Below are positions 45,846-55,123 of a stretch of 64,000 nt of DNA, in pieces. The stretch is from Acinetobacter sp. ANC 3929 (GTDB lineage Bacteria > Pseudomonadota > Gammaproteobacteria > Pseudomonadales > Moraxellaceae). The notes beneath the pieces are model-generated. The model searched no databases. It was not told the DNA's origin and saw only the letters and a program-made list of their open reading frames with translations. Location of the stretch: assembly GCF_000369405.1 (NCBI RefSeq), contig NZ_KB849994.1, positions 307,942 through 371,941 of the forward strand, given 5' to 3'. Numbering within the stretch: the stretch's first letter is position 1; each line of letters starts with the position of its first letter. The position numbers and the translations under genes are program-made.

Positions 45846-47174
45846 TTAATCATCTTGGGGAGCTGGAGATTCACCTTCGAGATTTGGTAAAACTTGGGTC
45901 ACCAGTAATTGGTCAATTTTATAGTGGTCAATATCGACAACTTCAAACTTAAACCCTGCATATTCTACTGCATCGGCAGGGCGTGGGATTTTGCGTAAAC
46001 GATACATGATAAAGCCCGCAATCGTTTCGTAATTTTCATTTTCTGGAAATTCTTCGATAGTTAAAGCATGTTTTACATCTTCAATTGGTGTGCTGCCATC
46101 AATCAGCCAAGAATGATTATCGCGTTTGATAATCTGCTTTTCCTCATCCATTGGTGTGACCCAGTCTCCCATGACCGTGATCATAATATCGCTGAGCGTG
46201 ATAACACCTACAACCAAAGCATACTCGTTGATCACAACAGCAAACTTTTCTTTGGTCGAGCGGAAACGATCCAGCAATTCAGACAAGGTTAAAGAGTCTG
46301 GAATAATCAGGACATTACGGATGGTCGATTCATTGAGTTGGGTAAAGGACTGATTGTTTAAGATACGCACCAAAATATCTTTGGCATCGACATAACCAAT
46401 GACCTGATCAATATGTTCACTACACACTAAGAATTTTGAATAAGGATGTTCAGCCAGTTTTTGACGAATACTCTGTTCTGCTTCATTTAAGGTGAAATAA
46501 ACAATATTTTCTCGTGCTGTCATGCTGGATGGGACAGTCCGTTCTTCAAGCTCAAATACATTTTCAATGAAATGATGCTCTTGTTTTTGTAAGACACCAG
46601 CTTGTGCACCTGCATTTACGATGGCAGAAATATCATCAAAAGTCATACTGTCATCGCGTTTAGTATCAATTTTAAAGATTCTAAAAATTGAATTTGCAAT
46701 GATATTAATAAACCAAGCCAATGGTCTGCAGATTTTGATAAAGATGGTAATTGGATTGATGACTTTAATGGCTAATTTTTCTGGGAAAATCATGGCCAGA
46801 CGTTTTGGCATCAAATCAGCAAATAAGATAAATAGGGAAGTGACTGTTAAAAAAGATAAGCTGAATCCGATCGTATCTGCCCAAGGGCCTGGATAAAGCT
46901 CTGTCGCCAAGTTATGGAAGTAGGGACGCAATGAGGATTCACCGACAATACCACCCAGGATCGCGACAGCATTCACACCGACTTGCGTAGATGCGAAAAA
47001 GTCTGCGGAGTTTTCCTGCAACTCAATGACTTTATTTGCTCTTTCCTCACCGCTTTCAGCAATGAGTTTGAGTTTGAGTTTTCGTGATCCAGCAATCGCG
47101 ATTTCAGATAAGGATAAAAAGAATGAACATGCGACTAGAAGGACTAGAATCATCATGCTTTGTAAAATATCCAT
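45846..47174 (-). CDS. CNNM/CorC family (hemolysin-like) membrane protein
   Basis: The 442-residue protein has a DUF21/CNNM transmembrane domain (about residues 1-190, with SEIAIAGSRKLKLK and ADLMPKRLA), two CBS domains (about 215-330) and a CorC/HlyC C-terminal domain (about 350-430). Members export or sense magnesium or other cations; the older hemolysin name reflects TlyC and is not evidence of lysis. AGGTGATG precedes ATG 47174. A bidirectional terminator follows. No partner gene is evident. Confidence 0.9.
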   Translation of the reverse strand: MDILQSMMILVLLVACSFFLSLSEIAIAGSRKLKLKLIAESGEERANKVIELQENSADFFASTQVGVNAVAILGGIVGESSLRPYFHNLATELYPGPWADTIGFSLSFLTVTSLFILFADLMPKRLAMIFPEKLAIKVINPITIFIKICRPLAWFINIIANSIFRIFKIDTKRDDSMTFDDISAIVNAGAQAGVLQKQEHHFIENVFELEERTVPSSMTARENIVYFTLNEAEQSIRQKLAEHPYSKFLVCSEHIDQVIGYVDAKDILVRILNNQSFTQLNESTIRNVLIIPDSLTLSELLDRFRSTKEKFAVVINEYALVVGVITLSDIMITVMGDWVTPMDEEKQIIKRDNHSWLIDGSTPIEDVKHALTIEEFPENENYETIAGFIMYRLRKIPRPADAVEYAGFKFEVVDIDHYKIDQLLVTQVLPNLEGESPAPQDD

Positions 47175-47375
47175 ACATCACCTATGTTGATAGGACACAG
47201 CCTATAAAATCGCTTATGCAAATAATTGTTTGTTACGCATTATTTCACTCGCTTATTCTTTAAGAGAATATAATCTATCAATAAGTAAAAGAAATAAATT
47301 TTTATTGATATTATTATTAAAACAATCAGCCACACATAAGATATGGCTGAAATTTCATCTTGTTAATGTGTCTGT

Positions 47376-48377
47376 TTAGAAAAAGCTATGTGGTAATTGT
47401 GAATTGCCATTATTCAACAAATACTCACGATTTTCTTCCTCAATCATTTGACGTGCAACAAACAAAATCAATTGTCTGAGCCAACGATGTGCAGGATGAT
47501 GATGCAATAACGGACACCAAGCCATTTTTAGTTCAAATTCTGGAATATAGAAAGGAGGGTCTTTTATAACCAGTCTAGGATTTTGTGTTTGTAAGCGCGC
47601 CATACGTGTTGGTAGCGTCGCGATTAAATCTACATTTTGCGCCAAGAGTGCTGGCATTTGATAATGACGGGTAAATACAGAGATCTTACGGCGTTGACCA
47701 ATACGCTCTAAAGCTTGATCAATCCAACCTAAGCCCGCTTGTTTTTCTGGATTAACACCAAAGCCGACACCCATGCCCGTTTTAGACACCCAGATATGTT
47801 GTGCATCTAAATAGCTTTTTAAATTGAGGTGAGTCACTGCAGGGTGCTTATCATTTAAAATACAGCTAAAACTATCACGCCATACCAAAACCTGATGAAA
47901 GCTTTGAGGAATTTCGTTGAAGCGGTTAATCGCTAAATCAACTTTACCTTGTTCCATATCACGGTAGGACACGTCACTTGGTGTTAAGAAATCCAAGACA
48001 ACGTTCGGTGCTTCTGAGCGTAATGCCTTAACAAGACGTGGTACCAAAGTCGCTTCGGCATAATCGGATGTCATAATCCGGAATACACGATTACTGGTAT
48101 AAGGACGGAATTCAGTACGTGGTTCAAGGATCATTGAAAGATCAGCTAACGCATCTCGAATACGTGGCTGTAATTCTAATGCACGTTCTGTTGGCGTCAT
48201 GCCTTCAGAAGAACGAATGAGTAGGGGGTCGTTAAATAAATTACGTAAACGACGTAGAATATTACTCATCGCAGGCTGGGTGACACCCAATTGCTCTGCT
48301 GCGCGGGTGACATTTTTTTCACGAAGAAGTACGTCAAGATAAATTAATAAATTGAGATCGACGCGCTCCAGATTCAT
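47376..48377 (-). CDS. LysR-family transcriptional regulator, divergent from aceA
   Basis: The 333-residue protein has an N-terminal LysR helix-turn-helix (DLNLLIYLDVLLREKNVTRA, then AEQLGVTQPAMSNILRRLR) and a substrate-binding regulatory domain. The style is that of the NodD/LeuO-like branch. It is divergently placed from aceA with a 530-base gap, so control of isocitrate lyase is a reasonable guess but unproven. A weak hairpin at 47327-47349 (CAGCCA/TGGCTG then T-rich on this strand) may be its terminator. Confidence 0.87.
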   Translation of the reverse strand: MNLERVDLNLLIYLDVLLREKNVTRAAEQLGVTQPAMSNILRRLRNLFNDPLLIRSSEGMTPTERALELQPRIRDALADLSMILEPRTEFRPYTSNRVFRIMTSDYAEATLVPRLVKALRSEAPNVVLDFLTPSDVSYRDMEQGKVDLAINRFNEIPQSFHQVLVWRDSFSCILNDKHPAVTHLNLKSYLDAQHIWVSKTGMGVGFGVNPEKQAGLGWIDQALERIGQRRKISVFTRHYQMPALLAQNVDLIATLPTRMARLQTQNPRLVIKDPPFYIPEFELKMAWCPLLHHHPAHRWLRQLILFVARQMIEEENREYLLNNGNSQLPHSFF

Positions 48378-48907
48378 AAAAAAAATACCGAAAATAAAAT
48401 CCTTGAATTGCCTTGAATTATGACATATTCAGAGGGATTTGTGTAACTTAATCCTACATAAAAGCAACAGCGGCAATGCTTATCCCCCAACTTGGCACAT
48501 TCTGTCGATTTATTTAATTTTGACGGCTTTTTATGGTGTGCTTTTGTATTCAAATTGAAGAAAAACATAGAGGAAAATTGTCATTTTCTGCAACTTGAAT
48601 AAGTAAATTTTAGCTTTTTCTGAACTGATGAGTCTAGAAAGTGAGTCTGAAACTTGATGATTAGCTATAACTATGTATTTTATAAGTTTAATAAAAACAA
48701 TTATTTGTATTATGTTTTTTGCATTTTTGAAAAATGGTTATACATATATTTTTTTAGAAAATACTGAAGATTAAGCTAGAATATTGGATAAAACACTTGC
48801 CAAAGACTAAGCTGTGATACATGTTGATGACGTGCTTTAAATCTAGACTAAATAAAATCAGGATTTTTTAGCGATCATTCGATGCCAATCCGCAAAAGGA
48901 ATATATC
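48378..48907. other. Control region between the LysR gene and aceA
   Basis: 530 very AT-rich bases with no gene. The strongest symmetry is CATTTTT-G-AAAAATG at 48722-48736, about 170 bases before aceA. The aceA promoter must lie here. Open frames such as 48374-48568 on the minus strand have no ribosome site and are not called. Confidence 0.5.
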
Positions 48908-50512
48908 ATGTCTACATATCAAACAGCGATTGATGCAATCCGCGAACTAAAAGCAAAATTCGGCGACACTTGGCGCGATATTAGCCCAGAAGATGCTGCG
49001 CGTATGCAAATGCAAAACCAATTCAAAACTGGTTTAGATATTGCTAAATATACAGCTGCGATTATGCGTCGTGATATGGCTGCTTATGATGCTGATTCTA
49101 GCAAATATACTCAATCATTAGGTTGCTGGCACGGTTTTATCGCGCAACAAAAAATGATTGCGAACAAAAAATACTTTGGTACAACTGAACGTCGCTATAT
49201 CTACCTTTCTGGTTGGATGGTTGCTGCACTTCGTTCAGAATTTGGTCCACTTCCTGACCAATCTATGCATGAAAAAACGTCTGTACCTGCTTTGATCGAA
49301 GAAATCTACACTTTCTTACGTCAAGCTGATGCGAAAGAACTTAACGATTTATTCCGTGCACTTAAAAAAGCAAACGAAGCAGGCGATACTGCTAAAGCTG
49401 CTGAAATCACTGCTCAAATCGATGGTTTCCAAACTCACATCGTACCAATTATTGCAGATATCGATGCTGGTTTCGGTAACGAAGAAGCGACTTACTTACT
49501 TGCACGTAAGATGATCGAAGCGGGTGCTTGTGCACTTCAAATCGAAAACCAAGTATCTGATGCGAAACAATGTGGTCACCAAGCTGGTAAAGTAACTGTT
49601 CCACATGAAGACTTCATCTCTAAAATTCATGCATTACGTTATGCATTCTTAGAAATGGGTCTTGATGACGGTATCATCGTTGCACGTACTGACTCTGAAG
49701 GCGCTGACTTGACTCAAAAAATCCCAGTGGTTAAAGAGCCAGGCGACATCGCTTCTCAATACATCAGCTACTTAGATACAACTGAAATTGACATCGCTGA
49801 TGCTCAAGAAGATGAAATCTTAATCAAACGTAATGGTAAATTACACCGTCCTAAGCGTTTAGCTTCTGGTTTGTATCAGTTCCGTGCTGACACTCAAATT
49901 GACCGTGTTGTACTTGACTGTGTATCTAGCCTTCAAAATGGTGCTGACCTTCTTTGGATCGAAACTGCGACTCCAAACGTAGAAGAAATCGCTCACATGG
50001 TTAACCGTGTACGTGAAACTGTTCCAAATGCGAAGCTTGTTTATAACAACAGCCCATCATTCAACTGGACTTTAAACTTCCGTCAACAAGCTTACGACCG
50101 TTGGGTTGCTGAAGGTAAAGACGTTTCTGCTTACGACCGTGCTAAATTAATGAGCGCTGAGTATGATGCTACTGAATTAGCTGCTGATGCAGACGCTAAG
50201 ATCCGTACATTCCAAGCAGATGCTGCTCGTGAAGCAGGTGTGTTCCATCACTTGATCACACTTCCGACTTACCATACTGCTGCTCTTTCTACTCATGAGC
50301 TTGCACAAGGTTACTTCGGTTCTGAAGGTATGTTGGCATATGTTGCTGGCGTACAACGTAAAGAAATCCGTGGTGGTATCGCTTGTGTTAAACACCAAGC
50401 AATGGCGGGTTCTGACATCGGTGATGATCACAAAGAAATCTTCTCTGGTGACAACGCTCTTAAAGCGCACGATGATGCTAAAAACACAATGAACCAATTC
50501 GCTGCTCACTAA
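48908..50512 (+). CDS. aceA: Isocitrate lyase, long form
   Basis: AceA splits isocitrate into glyoxylate and succinate, letting the cell grow on acetate, fatty acids or alkanes. The 534-residue protein is the longer Pseudomonas-type enzyme (E. coli: 434). The active-site loop is KQCGH at 220-224 with catalytic C222; other motifs are YLSGWMVAA, PIIADIDAGFGN and NNSPSFNW. AAAAGGA precedes ATG 48908. It is a single gene. Its presence with rubAB fits growth on alkanes. Codon use is strongly biased toward ribosomal-protein-like codons, which suggests high expression. Confidence 0.97.
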   Translation: MSTYQTAIDAIRELKAKFGDTWRDISPEDAARMQMQNQFKTGLDIAKYTAAIMRRDMAAYDADSSKYTQSLGCWHGFIAQQKMIANKKYFGTTERRYIYLSGWMVAALRSEFGPLPDQSMHEKTSVPALIEEIYTFLRQADAKELNDLFRALKKANEAGDTAKAAEITAQIDGFQTHIVPIIADIDAGFGNEEATYLLARKMIEAGACALQIENQVSDAKQCGHQAGKVTVPHEDFISKIHALRYAFLEMGLDDGIIVARTDSEGADLTQKIPVVKEPGDIASQYISYLDTTEIDIADAQEDEILIKRNGKLHRPKRLASGLYQFRADTQIDRVVLDCVSSLQNGADLLWIETATPNVEEIAHMVNRVRETVPNAKLVYNNSPSFNWTLNFRQQAYDRWVAEGKDVSAYDRAKLMSAEYDATELAADADAKIRTFQADAAREAGVFHHLITLPTYHTAALSTHELAQGYFGSEGMLAYVAGVQRKEIRGGIACVKHQAMAGSDIGDDHKEIFSGDNALKAHDDAKNTMNQFAAH

Positions 50513-50527
50513 GCACTGAGTTGATTC

Positions 50528-50556
50528 AAAAAAACCCTGCGTAAGCAGGGTTTTTT
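50528..50556 (+). terminator. Intrinsic terminator of aceA
   Basis: AAAACCCTGC-GTAA-GCAGGGTTTT, then Ts. The rest of the 50557-50776 gap shows no gene. Confidence 0.92.
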
Positions 50557-50776
50557 ATTGCTTTAAAATAAATATTTAAGACTGAATCTTTGTTTCAAGA
50601 AAACTAATTATGGCCTTTCTGATTATTAGTGATGAGACGCTTTCTATTGAAAGCACTTATTCAATGAGAGTGGGTCTATCTTTATTAACCTAAGGACAAT
50701 GTAAAAGAGACTTTATTTTAACAAGAGCGAGTGAATTGGATGGCTGAGTCGAATGATTCCATCAAAATATAGACAT

Positions 50777-50806
50777 AAAAAAACTGCCCATGAAGAGCAG
50801 TTTTTT
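50777..50806 (-). terminator. Intrinsic terminator of sodB
   Basis: AAAAAACTGC...GCAGTTTTTT stem, 18 bases after the sodB stop on the minus strand. Confidence 0.85.
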
Positions 50807-50823
50807 ATTCAAGAAATAATCAC

Positions 50824-51450
50824 TTATTTCTCAACACCTGCTGGTTGACCTGCAAGTTTTGCATTTGCATAGTCCCAGTTTACTAGGCTTTCTAAGAAAG
50901 TTGCGATGTACTTAGGACGTAAGTTACGGAAGTCGATGTAGTAAGCGTGTTCCCATACGTCGATAGTTAATACTGCAACTTGGCCATGTGCAAGTGGAGT
51001 GTCTGCATTCGCAGTTTTAGTAATCGATAATTTACCGTTTACTTCATCAGCAACTAACCAAGCCCAACCTGAACCGAATTGAGTTGTTGCAGCAGCAGTA
51101 AATTCCTCTGCAAACTTTTCGTAGCTACCAAAAGTTTCGTCAATCTTCGCTGCAATCGCGCCTGTAGGTTTACCACCACCATTTGGCTTCATGCTGTTCC
51201 AGTAGAACGTGTGGTTCCATACTTGCGCAGCATTGTTAAAGATACCTGCTTTAGATGCATCACCAGCAGAAGCTTTGATGATTTCTTCTAAAGTTTTGCC
51301 TTCAAGGTCAGTACCTTTAATTAAGTTGTTTAAGTTAACAACATAAGTATTGTGGTGTTTGTCGTGATGGTATTCTAAAGTTTCGCGAGTGATGTGTGGC
51401 GCTAAATCATCATAGCCATATGGAAGTGCAGGTAAAGTAATGGTTGTCAT
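50824..51450 (-). CDS. sodB: Superoxide dismutase, iron type
   Basis: SodB removes superoxide in the cytoplasm. The 208-residue protein has the metal ligands in EYHHDKHHNTYV (H28), NAAQVWNHTFYWN, and the Asp and His of [29 protein letters not shown] and the segment AHGQVAVLTIDVW are Fe-type markers. Start ATG 51450 is the standard one. It lies 227 bases downstream of sodA on the same strand, but has its own promoter region and terminator. Confidence 0.95.
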   Translation of the reverse strand: MTTITLPALPYGYDDLAPHITRETLEYHHDKHHNTYVVNLNNLIKGTDLEGKTLEEIIKASAGDASKAGIFNNAAQVWNHTFYWNSMKPNGGGKPTGAIAAKIDETFGSYEKFAEEFTAAATTQFGSGWAWLVADEVNGKLSITKTANADTPLAHGQVAVLTIDVWEHAYYIDFRNLRPKYIATFLESLVNWDYANAKLAGQPAGVEK

Positions 51451-51677
51451 GTTTCATTCCTTGCAAATTTGCTGGGTTTTACATTAAGTGCTTTTATTGT
51501 AAATGATTCTATAGACAATAGGGCAGTCTTTTAATACACAAAATATGCAAAAAATTTCGTTATGAGACATATACGATACAACAATGATTAGAGTTTTTAG
51601 CTCGTTTAGTGAACGTTATAAAATACTCTAACCAGTTTTTTATGGTGATACTGAATTAGGCTGAGCTGATTCGAAAA

Positions 51678-52301
51678 TTATTGTACTTTTGCTTGTAATG
51701 TTTGGTGATAACGGCGATTAACTTCATTCCAATTCACGACATTATAAAATGCAGCAATATATTCAGGACGGCGATTTTGGTATTTTAAATAATACGCATG
51801 TTCCCATACATCCAAACCTAGAATAGGCGTATTACCATGCATCAGTGGCGAGTCTTGGTTGCCACTGCTTTCGACCACTAATTTGTGTTCAGGTGTCACA
51901 CTCAGCCATGCCCAACCACTACCAAAACGACTCAGTGCTGCTTTGGTAAATGCATCTTTAAAAGCATCGAAACCACCAAGTTGCTGATGAATGGCTTTAG
52001 CAATATCACCTGTAGGTTCACCACCTCCTTGCGGGCTCATGACTGTCCAAAAAAGTGAATGATTGGCATGTCCGCCGCCATTATTGATCACCATATTTTT
52101 AAGGTCCGCTGGAACTTCATTCACTTTGGCGACCAGTTCCTCTACAGGGAGTTTTTCCCATTCTGTGCCTTCAATTGCGCCATTAATATTATTGATATAG
52201 GTCTGATGGTGTTTGCTATGATGAATTTCCATTGTTTTGGTGTCAATGTTCGGTTCGAGTGCATCATATGCATAAGGAAGCGCAGGTAAAGAATAGGCCA
52301 T
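51678..52301 (-). CDS. sodA: Superoxide dismutase, manganese type
   Basis: SodA does the same reaction as SodB with manganese. The 207-residue protein has [24 protein letters not shown] and [27 protein letters not shown] and the changed [12 protein letters not shown] region are Mn-type markers. The frame starts at 52325, but ATG 52301 has AAGGA at good spacing. A Fur-like site lies 75 bases upstream (52374-52392), as for E. coli sodA, so the Mn enzyme is probably made when iron is scarce. Confidence 0.94.
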   Translation of the reverse strand: MAYSLPALPYAYDALEPNIDTKTMEIHHSKHHQTYINNINGAIEGTEWEKLPVEELVAKVNEVPADLKNMVINNGGGHANHSLFWTVMSPQGGGEPTGDIAKAIHQQLGGFDAFKDAFTKAALSRFGSGWAWLSVTPEHKLVVESSGNQDSPLMHGNTPILGLDVWEHAYYLKYQNRRPEYIAAFYNVVNWNEVNRRYHQTLQAKVQ

Positions 52302-52373
52302 GTGTTTGATTCCTTTTGTAATCAATGTGGTTTTATTGCGATGAATTAGAGCGCCTTTATTATTTATTTAAAA

Positions 52374-52392
52374 GCTAATGAGAATCAATATC
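52374..52392 (-). promoter_or_regulatory. Fur box upstream of sodA
   Basis: GCTAATGAGAATCAATATC matches the 19-base Fur consensus GATAATGATAATCATTATC at 16 positions. It sits about 75 bases before the sodA start. The rest of the 52302-52652 gap has a 7-bp repeat GAAGGAG/CTCCTTC near 52609-52638 and no gene. Confidence 0.75.
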
Positions 52393-52652
52393 TTTTAATT
52401 TGCTTTTATCTATGCGAAATGGAGTAAAAAATAAATTTTATTTATCATTCGTTTGTTGGGGCTTGAATTGACTTGCCAAGGAAAATAGAGGGCTGATTTA
52501 GGCTTTATAAGCCCAAAGATATGATAAAGACATTGCGATGATGATAAGGCTAGCGCAAATCTTAAGTTGAAAATGGACGGATTAAAAAACTACGATAGAT
52601 TGTGATGGGAAGGAGCAAAAATAATTTCACTCCTTCAAAGGATTGAATCGAA

Positions 52653-53411
52653 TTAGATCGGGTTGTTAAGTTCAAAATATTCTGTTTCGATCGAAAACTG
52701 CTTTGCAATTGCCTGTGCTAAGCGCTGTACACCATAACGTTCAGTTGCATGGTGACCACATGCAAAATAATGTACCCCAAGTTCTTTGGCTTCATAAAAA
52801 GTACGTTCACTGACCTCACCTGAAATATAGGCATCACAATCTGTTTGAGCTGCTTTGGCAATAAAATCTTGCGCGCCACCGGTGCAGAAGCCTACTTTTT
52901 TAATTGCAGTTTTATCACTTGGCAGATGAACCACGTTAAAATCAAAAATAGCCTGTAACTTCGCTTTAAATTGTTCTGGGCTAAGGGAATCGTCTAAATA
53001 GCCAATATTTCCAATCGGGTGTTTTTCGGCAGGATCCAAGGCTTCCAGATTTTGTAAACCAATTAAATCTGCAATGGCGATATTATTTCCGAGTGTAGGG
53101 TGGGCATCTAAAGGCAAGTGATAGGCAATCAGGGAAATATTATGTTGAATAAGTTTCTTGATACGATTGCCGCGCATGCCTGTAATTGGATAGGCTTCAC
53201 CTTTCCAAAAGTAACCATGATGTACAAGCAAAGCGTCGGCTTGTTGTGCAATCGCGGCATCAATTGCATCTTCAGATGCAGTGACAGCACACACAATTTT
53301 ATTCACTTCAAGCTTGCCTTCAATTTGTAAGCCGTTAGGTGCGTAGTCTTTAAATTCGTTGGCCTTTAAAGTTTGATCACACCATTGCACAATTTCATGC
53401 AAATTTGCCAT
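52653..53411 (-). CDS. Nif3-like dinuclear metal centre protein
   Basis: The 252-residue protein is of the Nif3/YbgI family, toroidal hexamers with a two-metal site. VHHGYFWKG supplies the first histidines; LVHHGYFW, AYHLPLDAHPTLGNN and the late CGHHATERYG give the other conserved ligands. Some members were named GTP cyclohydrolase type 2, but the cellular role is unknown. ATG 53411 with GAGGA is chosen over 53447. It stands divergent to the DegS-like gene. Confidence 0.92.
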   Translation of the reverse strand: MANLHEIVQWCDQTLKANEFKDYAPNGLQIEGKLEVNKIVCAVTASEDAIDAAIAQQADALLVHHGYFWKGEAYPITGMRGNRIKKLIQHNISLIAYHLPLDAHPTLGNNIAIADLIGLQNLEALDPAEKHPIGNIGYLDDSLSPEQFKAKLQAIFDFNVVHLPSDKTAIKKVGFCTGGAQDFIAKAAQTDCDAYISGEVSERTFYEAKELGVHYFACGHHATERYGVQRLAQAIAKQFSIETEYFELNNPI

Positions 53412-53599
53412 ACGATTCCTCAAATGATTTACATCTCGTCTCAGCATTCATGAGAACATATTTTTAAATGTAACTAAAGCTAGACAAAACTTTTTTAACT
53501 TTTGCATTGATTTTAAGCAATTTACTTTACAATAGTGGAAACTTCCAGTTCTTCAATAAATTACGTTCATAACATAATTTCGCCTAGAGGATGATAGAC

Positions 53600-54784
53600 G
53601 TGCGCCGTGCATTTACATGGTTACCTTGGGTATTACTCATTCTTGTTATATTTAGTTTTCTGGCTTGGCAGAAATCACATCAACCGAAGCCCACAGTGGC
53701 TGCTGATGGCGTAAAAATGCCAGCCGAAAAGGTTGAGCCACTGATTGATACATCACGTACCGGTGGGGTGGTTTCGTATAGTGCTGCAGTTAAAGTGGCT
53801 GCGCCTGCCGTGGTGAATATTTTTACCACTCAGAAAGTTAAACAGATGAATCATCCATTACTGAATGATCCTGTGTTTCGTGAGTTTTTTGGCAATCAAG
53901 TGCCACAGCAACCTCAAAATGAAAACAGTCTGGGGTCAGGTGTAATTGTGCGCGCTGATGGTTATATCTTGACGAATAATCATGTGATTGCACAGGCTGA
54001 ACATATTGTTGTGGCATTGCATGATGGGCGTCGTGCTGAGGCGACGGTTATTGGGACTGACCCCGATACAGATTTGGCTGTGATCAAAATTGAGCTAGAC
54101 AAATTGCCAGTATTGCCATTTAAGTTGAGTGGTAATGAAGTGGGAGACGTTGTTCTCGCGATTGGTAATCCATTTGGTGTGGGGCAAACGGTCACACAAG
54201 GGATTATTTCTGCGACTGGTCGTTCTGACTTGGGTATTAATACTTACGAAGACTTTATTCAAACCGATGCGGCAATTAACCCAGGTAACTCTGGTGGTGC
54301 ATTGATTGATGTTGCCGGGAATCTGATTGGTGTGAACACAGCAATCTTCTCTCAATCTGGAGGTTCACTAGGGATTGGTTTTGCAATCCCAGCGAAAGTT
54401 TGTCAACAAGTATTGAATTCAATTTTGAAAGATGGCCGAGTGGTTCGTGGGTGGTTAGGCATTAGCTTAATTCCAAATAATTTGGATGAAGATGTGCTGG
54501 CGGCGAAACCGATTGGTGTTACTGTTGCAGATGTCTTACGCCAAGGTCCAGCGGATACAGCAGGGATTAAACGTGGCGACAAGATCATTCAAGTCAACAA
54601 TGAGCAAATTTCTTCTGCATCGCATTTAATTAATTATGTGGCATTGCAAGCACCAGAAAGTTTGATTGATGTGATCATTGAGCGTGAAGGAAAGCAGCAA
54701 ACAGTCCAAGTGAAAGTGGGTGAGCGTAAAGTACAGCAAAATGCGCAATCGCAGTATATTCCACTGCCTAAACGCCAACAGTAA
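53600..54784 (+). CDS. DegS/AlgW-type membrane-anchored serine protease
   Basis: The 394-residue protein has one N-terminal membrane helix (LPWVLLILVIFSFLAW), then a trypsin-like protease domain with triad His128 (TNNHVI), Asp158 (DTDLAVIKI) and Ser231 (NPGNSGGAL), and a single C-terminal PDZ domain (about 280-370). One PDZ plus an anchor is the DegS/AlgW plan; these proteases cut anti-sigma factors in the envelope-stress response. An ATG at 53591 is in frame, but its position inside the AGAGG ribosome site makes GTG 53600 the better start. A terminator follows. Confidence 0.92.
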   Translation: MRRAFTWLPWVLLILVIFSFLAWQKSHQPKPTVAADGVKMPAEKVEPLIDTSRTGGVVSYSAAVKVAAPAVVNIFTTQKVKQMNHPLLNDPVFREFFGNQVPQQPQNENSLGSGVIVRADGYILTNNHVIAQAEHIVVALHDGRRAEATVIGTDPDTDLAVIKIELDKLPVLPFKLSGNEVGDVVLAIGNPFGVGQTVTQGIISATGRSDLGINTYEDFIQTDAAINPGNSGGALIDVAGNLIGVNTAIFSQSGGSLGIGFAIPAKVCQQVLNSILKDGRVVRGWLGISLIPNNLDEDVLAAKPIGVTVADVLRQGPADTAGIKRGDKIIQVNNEQISSASHLINYVALQAPESLIDVIIEREGKQQTVQVKVGERKVQQNAQSQYIPLPKRQQ

Positions 54785-54849
54785 AGTGCTTTGTTTCTAA
54801 CCAAATAAGGGTTGCTGATGAGTAACCCTTATTTATTTCAGGCAATAAA

Positions 54850-54885
54850 TAAGCGTGTTGATTTATTCGATCAACACGCTTTTTG
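54850..54885 (+). terminator. Intrinsic terminator of the DegS-like gene
   Basis: AAGCGTGTTGAT...ATCAACACGCTT, a 12-bp stem, followed by Ts. A second, smaller hairpin (AAGGGTT/AACCCTT) lies just upstream at about 54807-54837. Confidence 0.9.
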
Positions 54886-54988
54886 CATTTTATAGATTTT
54901 TTATTTTTCATTACACCATCGAAATTTGATGATTTGATGACAGTTTTTTGATCTTCATATGACAAATAACAGCGCTTGAAAGATTTGC

Positions 54989-55123
54989 TCAATGCGCACA
55001 AAAGGCTTGATTAAAGTATTCAAATAAATCTGGTGTTTGAAGCCAGATGGCAATTGAAATACTGATCAGACCAAAAATAAAGATGACTAAGATCAGCTTG
55101 AAATTTCGTTCAATACTCGTCAT
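54989..55123 (-). CDS. 44-residue single-pass membrane peptide
   Basis: A short frame starts at ATG 55123, inside the last codons of the MFS gene, and ends with TGA at 54989-54991. The peptide (MTSIERNFKLILVIFIFGLI and 24 more residues) has one strong membrane helix followed by a polar tail. GAGG sits nine bases before the start. The 14-base overlap with the upstream stop implies coupled translation. It may be a regulator or accessory of the MFS carrier, but no family is recognised. Confidence 0.6.
   Translation of the reverse strand: MTSIERNFKLILVIFIFGLISISIAIWLQTPDLFEYFNQAFCAH

Noticed and set aside
48374..48568. Minus-strand frame upstream of the LysR gene
   Set aside because: No ribosome site; overlaps the LysR start and lies in promoter DNA.
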